Shown here piece after piece: positions 46,901 through 55,377 of a DNA stretch of 64,000 nucleotides. Both the position numbers and the translations under genes were made by a program. Source of the stretch: Nitrososphaerota archaeon (lineage in GTDB: Archaea; Thermoproteota; Nitrososphaeria; Nitrososphaerales; CADDZS01); NCBI GenBank assembly GCA_021325255.1, contig JAJPHP010000080.1, positions 1-64,000 on the forward strand, given 5' to 3'. The notes beneath the pieces were generated by a model, which saw only the letters and a list, made by a program, of their open reading frames with translations, was not told the DNA's origin and searched no databases. The number at the start of each line of letters is the position of its first letter. The first letter of the stretch is position 1.

Positions 46901-46938
46901 GGGGGCGACTTTGGGGGAAAAAGGGAAAAAAGGGAGGG
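46901..46938 (+). repeat. G-quadruplex-capable G-run cluster
   Basis: Five runs of three to five G (GGGGG, GGGGG, GGG, GGG, GGG) separated by 1-7 bases on the plus strand. It lies in the noncoding gap between the ATPase operon and the right-end genes of the element. Confidence 0.4.
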
Positions 46939-46986
46939 TGAAACTGGCGACAAAGTTTCTCCAGCTCCGCGTTGCAAGTGCCCCTT

Positions 46987-47118
46987 TCATTCATGTGAGT
47001 CCTGGGCGAAGATGTTCTTTTGTAGGAGGCGGTCGACATCGTCCTTCATATCACCATTGAGGACTCGAAGATTCTGCTTTCCCTCAAGCGCTAAAGTCGG
47101 CGCGCGCACCGAAGACAC
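46987..47118 (-). CDS. Small charged protein of the element
   Basis: 43 residues from GTG 47116-47118, overlapping the end of the upstream 105-residue gene by 28 nt. The stretch GKQNLRVLNGDMKDDVDRLL followed by QKNIFAQDSHE has natural helical composition. It is too short for a family assignment. Confidence 0.35.
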   Translation of the reverse strand: MSSVRAPTLALEGKQNLRVLNGDMKDDVDRLLQKNIFAQDSHE

Positions 47119-47408
47119 ACTCTTTCGAGGACGTCAAACTCAAATTCGGCGCGGCGACGCGAGCTTGGAATGATTTGTTCGCGGCACAAGCTTTGTAAAG
47201 TTTCAGGCGTAACGAGCACGTGGAATTTTTGCCCGTGCCGCGCGCGGCCTAACCACCTACCTTGAAGGTGCACCTTCAACATAGCTAAATCATACGCGGA
47301 GGCCCTACCCTTTTCCGTGAAAAATGGCTCTCCACGTGAACGCGCAACCAAAGCCGCCAGGAGTGAAGATTGCGGGAGATACTGTTCCTCTGTCATCGAT
47401 GGATTCAT
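47091..47408 (-). CDS. Small protein near the right end of the element, unknown
   Basis: 105 residues from start 47408. Basic, with a helical middle (SAYDLAMLKVHLQGRWLGRA) and a CLRCARRL ending. The pattern VTPETLQSLCREQIIPSSR could be a DNA-binding helix pair. It is the gene nearest the right end of the element. No family recognised. Confidence 0.5.
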   Translation of the reverse strand: MNPSMTEEQYLPQSSLLAALVARSRGEPFFTEKGRASAYDLAMLKVHLQGRWLGRARHGQKFHVLVTPETLQSLCREQIIPSSRRRAEFEFDVLERVCLRCARRL

Positions 47409-47511
47409 GCCCGCACTTCATTTTAAAGAATGACACAAAAGGGATTCTTTGAGCTTTCCTCGATTTTTGCCTTACAGTAGCATGGTGTCCAGCAAAAGTT
47501 CCGTCTCGGAC

Positions 47512-47532
47512 TTTGTCAGACTAGCTGACAAA
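47512..47532. repeat. Inverted repeat near the right end
   Basis: TTTGTCAG and CTGACAAA, perfect 8-nt arms around ACTAG, about 100 nt inside the right repeat. It could be an integrase arm site or a terminator for leftward genes. Confidence 0.4.
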
Positions 47533-47633
47533 TTTCCGTTATTGGGTGATGTAGCTTGCGTAAATCGAAGAGAATCAAATCACAAGAGAAAAAAAGCCAA
47601 AAGTGAAGGCTCAAATAGTCGTTATTCGCAAGT

Positions 47634-47641
47634 CTAGGCTA
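47634..47641. repeat. Right attachment repeat (attR)
   Basis: CTAGGCTA, identical to 38493-38500, ending 13 nt before the stop codon of the molybdopterin oxidoreductase gene. Confidence 0.5.
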
Positions 47642-47654
47642 GTGAAAGCACTCT

Positions 47655-50195
47655 TTAGCGGATTGCCTCCACTTTTACTCGCACTGCAGTTTCATAACTG
47701 CCTGAAACAGTATCAACCTGCCTGAGCTCCGGAGTCAGTAGCTCGTTAAACATGGGCGTGGACGCGACCTTGTACTTGCCCTTGATGTGCGGCCTCCCCG
47801 CCTGACTCACCATGATCGCCTCCGGGTGAATCCCCTCTGTTAGCCACGCGACGCCCTCGACGGAGGAATACCTGGAGGTGATACGAATCTTGTCCCCAGT
47901 TTTAATCCCCTTCTTCCTCGCTGTCTCCGAGTTTATCCATACCGAAGAAATGTCCGGCCTGTTCTTTGCGACCTCGACGACCCACGGCACGTTCGCTAGG
48001 TCTTCGAATGTGGTCTGCGCGGTCTTGAAGTAGCTAGCAACCAAATCATACTCCTCAAGGCCCTCCGTGTGAATGAAACTAGGCTTGAATTCTGGTAGAG
48101 GCTCATAGTCCTCAAAGTTCCACGTCTTCATCCACTCTGTCCCCGTGCGCTCCATGTTCACCTTGAGATCCTCTCCAGCCTTTTTCACAAAGTCCATGTA
48201 GAAGGGGAGGCGTAGTCCTCGGTATGGGAAATACAGCTCGCTCGGTTTCTTTAGGCGCATGCTTGTTCCGTTCTTCTTGAACCACTCCAGGTTCTTCGAT
48301 TCACCGTAGAATGCGGAGGCAAACCTCGACATGATCTGCTCGCAGGTGTACTTCTTGTCCTTCTCAAGAAGATACTTTGGATTCTTCCAAAGGCCGAGAA
48401 AGCCGTTGAGAGTGTCATTCCACTTGTCCAGTATGCCAATCCTCTCGGATAACTCGGTGATGATGTCGGTTCCGTCCATCGTCTCGGGCGGAGGCTTTAC
48501 TACTGGCTGCCTAAGTGTATGTCCCGTAACGAACGGTGCCTCACAGAGGTAGAGGCTCCAGCTCTCCAGGTAGGTCCTGTCCGGGAGTACAATGTCCGAA
48601 AACATTGTGGTCTCGCTGACCGCTTGTATGTCAATTGTAACCATGAAGTCAATCATCTGGACTGCTTTCAGCGCCCTGCTCGTACCCGGCATGTTCCACA
48701 TCGGGTTCGAGTAGAATGCAAAAATCCCCTCTGGCTTTTCAAGGCCGAACTTGTCGTGGTTGATCACGACCTCGGGCGTGAGCTCTCCTGGCTCGAGGCC
48801 GACGGGGAAGTACTCTGTAAGCTGGTAGCGGTCTGGAGGATACTTGTATGGGATTGGAGGCCGAAGCTCATAGAGCCAAGGCTTCATCACGCCGTTCTCG
48901 CCAGGCTCCGTCTTGTTTACCGTGCAATCGCCCTTCCAATCGACGGGGCTCCATCCAAGAGGAACGCCGAGGTGGCCACCGGGCATGTCGATGTTCCCGA
49001 GGAGCACGTTGATCATCTTGTAGGCAAAGTTGTCTAGGAAGCTGTGGTTGTGCGCATGCGCGCCTCTATACCACTGGACTGCGGCGGGGCGCAGGCTGTA
49101 TGTCTGTCCGTCTAATTCAATAGTCGAACCTATCTTGGCCGCATCGACGAGCTCTTTGGCTACCTTCCTTATCGTCTCGACAGGAATCGTTGTAATTGTA
49201 GAGACGCTCTCGGGCGTGTAGGACTGTAGTTTGTCCTTGAAAAGTTGGAAGGCGGGCCTGCAATCTACACCATTGATGTTATAATCACCAGTTAGGGCAA
49301 AGTCCTTTATCGTAGGGTCGTTATACGACTTTGGACGGTCATCCAATGGATCCCATACTTGCGCCCTTCCTTCCGAATCCTTCACAACGTAGCCGTCGGG
49401 GCCGATGAGATACGGGGCGTTGGTATTCTTCTTGAGATATTCCTTGTCGAAGCGGTCGAGCTCGTGCACCATTACATGCATGAGCGACATTACAAAGGCG
49501 CAATCAGTTCCAATTCTGATCGGGATCCACTCGTCAGCTTTGGCTGCTGCTGCACCAAGTCGAGGTTCAACGACGACGAGTTTCATTCCGCGCATCCTTG
49601 CATCAGCAGCTCTCTTTGCAGTCCCTGAGAGATGCAGGTGTGCTTCAAATCCGTCACCCGATCCTAGCTGCAGTAAATAGTTGCAGTAATTGTAATCGGG
49701 GATGGTTGCAAATGTGCCTTGGAATGCTCCGTTGACGGGATGATACCCTCCCCCGCAGGAAGTTCCAAGCGTTGAGAAAAAGTTGAATGTGCCAAAGGCT
49801 CCAGCGGGCCACGCCCACGTCCAGTACCTCTGGAAATCGCCGAAGGAGCAGAGTAGCTTCCTTGGGTTGTTCTTGTGAATTGTTTTTAATTTCTCAGCGA
49901 CAATGTCGAGAGCCTGTTCGAGTGAGATTTCTTTCCACTTTGGATCAGCGTCCCAGTGCTTCTCCGGATTAGTTCGCATGAGTGGTCTTGTGATTCTATT
50001 CTTGTCATAGTGCCTTGATAACCCGGTATTGCCCCTGGGGCAGAGTTTACCAAGGTTGTCGGGATTGTCAGGGTCGGGGTCGATCTTCACGGCGACGCCG
50101 TCCACAACGTGGACTTGTATGCCGCACCCGTGGAGGCACATCCTACACATGCTGTGAATCCATTCGTCTTGCCAGTGCTGAGTTGTAGTCTGCAA
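47655..50195 (-). CDS. Molybdopterin oxidoreductase catalytic subunit (DMSO reductase family)
   Basis: 846 residues. The N-terminal [4Fe-4S] site is Cys17, 20, 24 and 52 (SMCRMCLHGCG, LGKLCPRG). STLGTSCGGGYHPVNGAF gives Cys147 as the likely Mo/W ligand, as in polysulfide/thiosulfate reductase and formate dehydrogenase types. Further cofactor regions are KLVVVEPRLGAAAAKADEW, VQWYRGAHAHNHSFLDNFAY, IFAFYSNPMWNMPGTSRALK and MVSQAGRPHIKG. There is no twin-arginine signal, so it works in the cytosol. It heads an operon whose MoaD-like, Fe-S and membrane genes now lie beyond the inserted element. Substrate unknown. Minus-strand TTTTAAGTT at about 50226-50236 is a plausible TATA box. Confidence 0.88.
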   Translation of the reverse strand: MQTTTQHWQDEWIHSMCRMCLHGCGIQVHVVDGVAVKIDPDPDNPDNLGKLCPRGNTGLSRHYDKNRITRPLMRTNPEKHWDADPKWKEISLEQALDIVAEKLKTIHKNNPRKLLCSFGDFQRYWTWAWPAGAFGTFNFFSTLGTSCGGGYHPVNGAFQGTFATIPDYNYCNYLLQLGSGDGFEAHLHLSGTAKRAADARMRGMKLVVVEPRLGAAAAKADEWIPIRIGTDCAFVMSLMHVMVHELDRFDKEYLKKNTNAPYLIGPDGYVVKDSEGRAQVWDPLDDRPKSYNDPTIKDFALTGDYNINGVDCRPAFQLFKDKLQSYTPESVSTITTIPVETIRKVAKELVDAAKIGSTIELDGQTYSLRPAAVQWYRGAHAHNHSFLDNFAYKMINVLLGNIDMPGGHLGVPLGWSPVDWKGDCTVNKTEPGENGVMKPWLYELRPPIPYKYPPDRYQLTEYFPVGLEPGELTPEVVINHDKFGLEKPEGIFAFYSNPMWNMPGTSRALKAVQMIDFMVTIDIQAVSETTMFSDIVLPDRTYLESWSLYLCEAPFVTGHTLRQPVVKPPPETMDGTDIITELSERIGILDKWNDTLNGFLGLWKNPKYLLEKDKKYTCEQIMSRFASAFYGESKNLEWFKKNGTSMRLKKPSELYFPYRGLRLPFYMDFVKKAGEDLKVNMERTGTEWMKTWNFEDYEPLPEFKPSFIHTEGLEEYDLVASYFKTAQTTFEDLANVPWVVEVAKNRPDISSVWINSETARKKGIKTGDKIRITSRYSSVEGVAWLTEGIHPEAIMVSQAGRPHIKGKYKVASTPMFNELLTPELRQVDTVSGSYETAVRVKVEAIR

Positions 50196-50587
50196 GAAAG
50201 GATCACCATTTTGCGCCTAGAAGAAACTTAAAAGCCTTTCAAAATTCTTCGGGGCGATTTTGTCGTTTCTTTCGTTGCAATTGGGATAAACATGGAAGAC
50301 TTGGATGGTCAAGAACTCTTCTAAACGGATAAATTGGGAGCGTCCAGAATGTTGGTAGCTTTCTGTCTCGAAAGAAAAACACCTCATCAGTATTTTGACG
50401 AATAATACGTCACTTCATTGAATCAAAAGAAATCAGCGTCTTAATCCGAGGGACGAGCTTCAGTGTCTTCCCGCGATAAAGGCAAGATACCAAAAAGAAA
50501 AGCGCCTTTTCCTTGAAGTTCTGTGTCTGAGGCAGGGAAGTAGCGAGTGCAACCAGGGCAAATGATATCCCAGATACCATTCTCACT
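50196..50587. other. Intergenic region upstream of the molybdopterin enzyme
   Basis: Contains the TATA-like box for the leftward operon at about 50226-50237. I see no gene in the rest. Confidence 0.4.
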
Positions 50588-50770
50588 TCACTTGAACATG
50601 ATTTCGCCTAGCTCTGGTTTGATAAGTAGTTCTGGCGTGTATGGACACTCCAATTCATCTATCTGTAAAAAAGCGGTCCTGCTGTCCTTGTTAATGAGGA
50701 TGGATGTGAACTTTAGAAATTCAAGAGCAGGGGATCTGGAGCCGTAGTTCAATCTGTGCTCCTTGAGCAT
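50588..50770 (-). CDS. Possible small protein downstream of the kinase
   Basis: 60 residues, overlapping the kinase 3' end by 50 nt in another frame. The later part (ALEFLKFTSILINKDSRTAF, LQIDELECPYTPELLIKPEL) has natural protein composition. It may be a real small gene or the tail of a broken one. No family recognised. Confidence 0.3.
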   Translation of the reverse strand: MLKEHRLNYGSRSPALEFLKFTSILINKDSRTAFLQIDELECPYTPELLIKPELGEIMFK

Positions 50771-52464
50771 AATCGTTTGGAACTCGGTTCGTTAGCTCGA
50801 CTGTGCCACCGTATCTTTCGACGACGAGTGCGTTAACAATCGACAATCCGATCCCAGTCCGTTTTGTGATTTGCCTTGATCGGATCAATATCTGCTTCTT
50901 TGAGTCCTCAGGCATCCCTCTTCCGTTGTCCACTATGCTTATCTTGCAGTAATGATCCTCTGTTTCAATCCGTGTTTCTATCGGTACCTCCTTTGAGGGA
51001 GTGTTTTCAATCGCGTTCAAGTAGATGTTTTCGAAAACGTCAGAAAGCAGATCATCTGCGAGCACTTTTGGCCCAGGATTATTTTCTTTCCCTTCTCTCG
51101 TGAAACGCGCTCCGTTAACCATGAGATTATGGCGAACGACTCTGTCCAGATTGTTTTGCTCGACCGATTCGAGCGAAGCGTGGATGACATCACAGACTCC
51201 GAGGGGCTGCAGATTCACCCGTTTCTTTGAAAGAATCTCTCCAAGCCGGTTCGCCTGTTGTATGAGCCGAGTCGATCCATCTACTGCTCCGAGAAGCGAG
51301 TCAGCGAACATTCTGATGTTTGAATCCTTCTTTGCTTCTTCTGCCAGGAGTTCAGCACTCAGTTTTGCCACCTGATTAAAGTTCCTAAGGTCGTGAGTCA
51401 AAATGTCTTGCAGGAGAGCGAATAATCTTCTTCTTTGCGTTTCATTCTCCATGACGAGCTTTAGATCTTCGTAGGAGAGCTCAAGCGCGGCTCTCTCTTT
51501 CTCCTCCTTCTCTCGCAGTTCGCTTTCCCACCACAAGATATCGAACATCGACCTGAAACCTTGGACGGATTGTTTGTTGGAAGTGATGAACGCAGAGAGA
51601 AAGCCATTAACCAATTCGTCGGTATGGGTGTCCAGGTATTCTAGTATCACAGCCTTCTCTTTGTCTGCGACGCCGATACCAAGCTTACCCTCCCTGGTTT
51701 CTCGCCATTCTATGGATGGGAAGTCCTCTCGTATTCGACTTGACTATGAGATTGGTATAAGACCCCTCACCTTTATTCCCTTGGACAAAGCTCTCTTCTC
51801 CAGCAATCGAAGAATTGGATTTCTCCTTGCAACTTCTTCCGTGGGGGTATAGTATGAGAATTTCTTTCCTCGCCCGCATGGTCGTTTCTATAATTTCGTC
51901 AAGGGTTTGCTTGATATCGTTCAGTACCCGAGTCTCGCCAATCTCGGATCCACGAACAAGCTGCGCCATTCTTTGTTCGACGGGAATGGATCTCTGCCAC
52001 AGCAACTCGAACATGCGAGACTGCTGTTCAACGACCTCTGGATGCGAAATGCAAAGGATGTCTGACAGGGGTTCTCCGCTTTTCGGTGGCCTGTTCGCTG
52101 CAATATACTCTCTGTCCGTTACGATGAAATTTCCGACCGTTCCTCCCAAGCGCCTGATCTCACATAGCCTTGTCAGTTGTGTACATTCCTCTACGTTCTC
52201 CTTTGTGATTTCAGTGATGATCCTCAATCTTACGCCCTTATCCTTCATCTCCTGCCATCTGATCGTGTCAGCCCGCAATTCGATGGCAATAGTAGACGCA
52301 GTCGAGTCCAAGCAAGCGTCAAATCTGGTCGTCGCCCTCCGGTAAGATTCAATAAGTGCTTCGTTGGCCTCCTTCGTTCCTCTCGACCTCGTAATTGGAT
52401 AATCGTCATTTTCCGGCCAAGGTTTCCAGGTCTTTAGGGACAATTCAAAAGGCGACTTCGACAA
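50721..52464 (-). pseudogene. Histidine kinase, disrupted by one frameshift and one stop
   Basis: From 52464 an N-terminal sensor region reads TIRWQEMKDKGVRLRIITEI, GGTVGNFIVTDREYIAANRP. At the G5 run 51843-51847 one surplus base shifts the frame; removing it gives EILILYPTEEVARRNP and RLLEKRALSKGIKVRGLIP. A TAG at 51744-51746 follows in frame. The remainder is an intact kinase: H-box LTHDLRNFNQ, N-box NIYLNAIENT, DNGRGMPE and TGIGLSIVNALV. The architecture (unusual sensor region plus HATPase, no membrane helices) resembles archaeal cytosolic kinases. The piece 50721-51650 could still be translated alone. Confidence 0.8.
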
Positions 52465-52939
52465 ACCCTCTAATTAATCAAGCTAGAGGAAAGCTACGCC
52501 TCATGAACATAGTATTCTCATACAGTTTCAATTGTATATGCTTCTGGATGTCTGCATCACCTTTTCGAAATTTCATTGGTGTTTCGAGCTAACATTCATC
52601 GGTGGGTTGTTTTCTTTTGCTTTGCAACCAAGTGATCTGTCATGCTTTTTTTGACTGCGACACATAATGTCAGAATGATTGGTACGAATCGAAGAAACAG
52701 AATGACGTTCATCCAGTCTCGGATATTTGGAGTGCACAGCTCGGCAGAGTAATGTATTTCATAGATTCGCGATATGCATTACGCAAAACAACCAGCACTT
52801 AACATCGGATCTAGTTTTCATAACGAAAGATGGCCGATCTTGAAAATTTCCACCGAATTTGAAATGAGCTTTAACATATTAATCCCTCTTACGTCTCAGA
52901 AACAGCGGTTCGCTTTCAGCAAAAAGATCGAGATTCTCT
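52465..52939. other. Divergent intergenic region, 475 nt
   Basis: No gene recognised. CATATTAATCC near 52876 is a plausible TATA box for the threonine-degradation operon, and a T7 tract lies near 52646. Confidence 0.35.
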
Positions 52940-53884
52940 ATGCGAATTCTTGTAACCGGATCAACGGGACAGATTGGCTCTGAGCTGATACCAGAGCTCT
53001 CGAGAAAGTACGGTCGAGAAAGCATCGTAGCAACCAGTCACAAAAAACCTCCAGGCGAAAAGTTATCCTCCTTCGCACTCTTCGAGTCGTTGGATGTAAC
53101 AGACAAGAACACAGTTTCAATTATGGTAAAGAAGCATGGCATTGATGTCGTCTACCATCTCGCTGGAATCCTTTCTGCCGCCGGCGAGAAGAACCCTGAA
53201 CTTGCCTGGCAAACTAACATGAGCGGGCTTCATAACGTACTGGAAGTTGCTAGAGAGCAAGAGATCGCTCGGGTATTCTGGCCGAGCTCGATAGCGGTAT
53301 TTGGTCCTAATTCTCCTCGCGTCAGCACTCCTCAAGAAACTGCCCTAATTCCAAGAACGATTTATGGCATCACGAAAGTAGCAGGGGAGCTTTTGTGCAA
53401 TTACTACTTCACGAGGTTTGGGCTTGATGTCAGGAGCATTCGCTATCCCGGAATCATCAGCAGTGAAACGCTTCCGGGAGGTGGAACAACTGATTACGCC
53501 GTTGAAATATTCTACAAGGCGATAAAAGAAAAGCGCTACAGCTGTTTTGTAAGAAAGGATACGGTTCTGCCCATGCTCTACATGCCGGACTGCATCGAGG
53601 CCACCTTGAACCTGATGGACGCCGATCCAGCAAAGATTAGGTTTCGAACGAGCTACAACCTAGGCGGTCTGACTTTCTCCGCCGAAGATCTCGCAAATGA
53701 GATCAAAGAGTACATCCCAGATTTCGTCGTTGACTACAGTCCAGATTTTAGGCAAGAGATAGCGGATTCCTGGCCGATGTCTATAGACGACAGCGCAGCA
53801 AGGATCGACTGGGGCTGGAAGCCCACCTATGATTTGGCTTCCATGACTAGGGACATGATCGAGAAACTTTCCAAGAGGCTGTAA
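52940..53884 (+). CDS. tdh: L-threonine 3-dehydrogenase, epimerase-like (SDR) type
   Basis: 314 residues. The Rossmann motif RILVTGSTGQIGSELIPEL opens the protein. The SDR catalytic residues are in VFWPSSIAVFGPNSP and the Y-x-x-x-K of TIYGITKVAGELLCNYYF. VRSIRYPGIISSETLPGGGT and ADSWPMSIDDSAARIDWGW are typical of the UDP-galactose-epimerase-like threonine dehydrogenases. It oxidises threonine to 2-amino-3-ketobutyrate with NAD. The next gene encodes the enzyme for the following step, which makes this assignment firm. Confidence 0.88.
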   Translation: MRILVTGSTGQIGSELIPELSRKYGRESIVATSHKKPPGEKLSSFALFESLDVTDKNTVSIMVKKHGIDVVYHLAGILSAAGEKNPELAWQTNMSGLHNVLEVAREQEIARVFWPSSIAVFGPNSPRVSTPQETALIPRTIYGITKVAGELLCNYYFTRFGLDVRSIRYPGIISSETLPGGGTTDYAVEIFYKAIKEKRYSCFVRKDTVLPMLYMPDCIEATLNLMDADPAKIRFRTSYNLGGLTFSAEDLANEIKEYIPDFVVDYSPDFRQEIADSWPMSIDDSAARIDWGWKPTYDLASMTRDMIEKLSKRL

Positions 53885-53938
53885 TCCGAAGGGTTAATCT
53901 TCAACACTGAGCTCTGTATTGAGTGTGGATGCGAGAGA

Positions 53939-55132
53939 ATGCGAAACCCCACGTCCTTCTTGCAAGATGAGTACATGGATCTTGTAAGGAACGAGCTCGA
54001 CTGGAAACTAAGAGTACTTGAAGGACCAAGCACCCCGTGGTGCAAAGTGGATGGCAAGAATGTGCTGATGTTATGCTCCAACAACTATCTGGGTCTGAGC
54101 AATCATCCGAAACTGAAGGAAGCCTCGATCAGGGCAGTGCAAAGCCACGGCGTAGGTTCAGGCTCCGTTAGGCCGATCGCTGGCAACATGGACCTCCACG
54201 TTGAACTGGAGAAGAGGCTAGCTAGGTTCAAGCACGCGGATGCCTCATTGGTCTATCAAACTGGATTTGCCGCCAACGCAGGGCTAATTCCGCAGCTTGC
54301 TAGCGAAGGCGACCTAATAATCAGCGACGAGCTCAACCACGGTAGCATCATAGACGGCGTCAGGCTATCTCGAGCTGAAAAAGCAGTCTACAAACATTCA
54401 GACATGCAGGACTTGTCGCGCGTTCTCAGTGAAGCCGAGAAACGCTCCCCTCAGTACAGGCGAATTCTTCTGATCACCGACGGCGTGTTCTCAATGGACG
54501 GAGACATTGCGCCGTTGGACCAGATTGCGAAACTCGGCGCTGAGCACGGCGTGATGGTGTACGTCGATGACGCGCATGGAGAAGGGGTTCTGGGTGATGG
54601 CGGAAGGGGAATCGTCTCACACTTCAACCTCACTCGCGACAAGGTACAAGTCGAGATGGGAACCTTCTCAAAGGCTTTTGGCGTGGTTGGAGGGCACGTC
54701 TCGGGTTCTCAAGATCTGATAAATTTCGCTTATAACAAATCGCGCACTTGGCTCCTCAGCGGCTCTCATCCGCCGTCAGTGGCCGCAGCCTGCATCGCTG
54801 CAATCGACGTGTTGGAAAACGAACCACAGTACGTCGAGAATCTTTGGGCGAACACAAGATACTTCAAGAAATCGTTGAAGGAACTCGGGTTCGACATCGG
54901 GAATAGTCAAACGCCGATAACTCCTGTTATCGTGGGAGAAAGTGGCGTGGCTAAGAAATTGAGTGCTCGACTTTTTGAAGAGGGAGTTTTTGCGCTGCCC
55001 ATTGTTTACCCGATGGTCGCGACAGGGAAAGCACGAATAAGAACAATAATGAACGCGGCGCTGACAACCGAAGACTTGGATTTTGCAATAAATGCTTTCG
55101 CAAAGATCGGCAAAGAGCTGCAAATCATATGA
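53939..55132 (+). CDS. kbl: 2-amino-3-ketobutyrate coenzyme A ligase (glycine C-acetyltransferase)
   Basis: 397 residues, PLP enzyme of the alpha-oxoamine synthase family. Visible motifs: VLMLCSNNYLGLSNHPKL, GSGSVRPIAGNMDLHVELE, DELNHGSIIDGVRLS, VYVDDAHGEGVLGDGGRG and the PLP-binding Lys in GTFSKAFGVVGG. It splits 2-amino-3-ketobutyrate with CoA into glycine and acetyl-CoA. Located 54 nt after the threonine dehydrogenase gene, it completes threonine breakdown. Related 8-amino-7-oxononanoate synthase is less likely given the neighbour. Confidence 0.9.
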   Translation: MRNPTSFLQDEYMDLVRNELDWKLRVLEGPSTPWCKVDGKNVLMLCSNNYLGLSNHPKLKEASIRAVQSHGVGSGSVRPIAGNMDLHVELEKRLARFKHADASLVYQTGFAANAGLIPQLASEGDLIISDELNHGSIIDGVRLSRAEKAVYKHSDMQDLSRVLSEAEKRSPQYRRILLITDGVFSMDGDIAPLDQIAKLGAEHGVMVYVDDAHGEGVLGDGGRGIVSHFNLTRDKVQVEMGTFSKAFGVVGGHVSGSQDLINFAYNKSRTWLLSGSHPPSVAAACIAAIDVLENEPQYVENLWANTRYFKKSLKELGFDIGNSQTPITPVIVGESGVAKKLSARLFEEGVFALPIVYPMVATGKARIRTIMNAALTTEDLDFAINAFAKIGKELQII

Positions 55133-55192
55133 AACGTGTAAAGTGGATATAATCTTGAATCGAACATCTCCCCTATTTTCCGATCTAACCTT

Positions 55193-55306
55193 ATGCCACC
55201 CAAGGGCGAGGAGAAAATGATAGCAAATGATGCAATGGAAATAGCCAGGGCGGCAGGGAGCGAAATTCGAGTAAGAAAATGCAGAAAGTTCTTCTCAGAT
55301 TCATAA
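55193..55306 (+). CDS. Possible 37-residue protein
   Basis: Frame from ATG 55193 to TAA 55304. ANDAMEIARAAGSEIRVRKC has natural helical composition. A TATA-like GGATATAATC lies at 55145-55154, about 40 nt upstream. It may instead be the remnant of a longer gene. No family recognised. Confidence 0.3.
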   Translation: MPPKGEEKMIANDAMEIARAAGSEIRVRKCRKFFSDS

Positions 55307-55377
55307 ATGGTCTGTGGTCTAGCTTCGAATCGTCCTAAATGATTGATGACATGAACTGAGTCATCTTACACAATGAC

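Larger units (their letters stand above)
38493..47641. mobile_element. Integrated genetic element, about 9.1 kb, between 8-bp direct repeats
   Basis: Bounded by CTAGGCTA at both ends and with a tyrosine integrase gene 36 nt inside the left end. It carries its own replication genes (MCM-like, PrimPol), small transcription factors and a P-loop ATPase operon. It separates two halves of one molybdopterin-enzyme operon that would be only about 60 nt apart without it. Genes inside are tightly packed, often overlapping by four bases. No capsid, portal or membrane protein is recognisable. Boundaries are inferred from the repeat and gene context. Confidence 0.75.

Noticed and set aside
46779..47060. 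93-codon frame on the plus strand inside the element
   Set aside because: Composition is unlike a protein and it is antisense to a better small frame; it also runs through the G-run tract.
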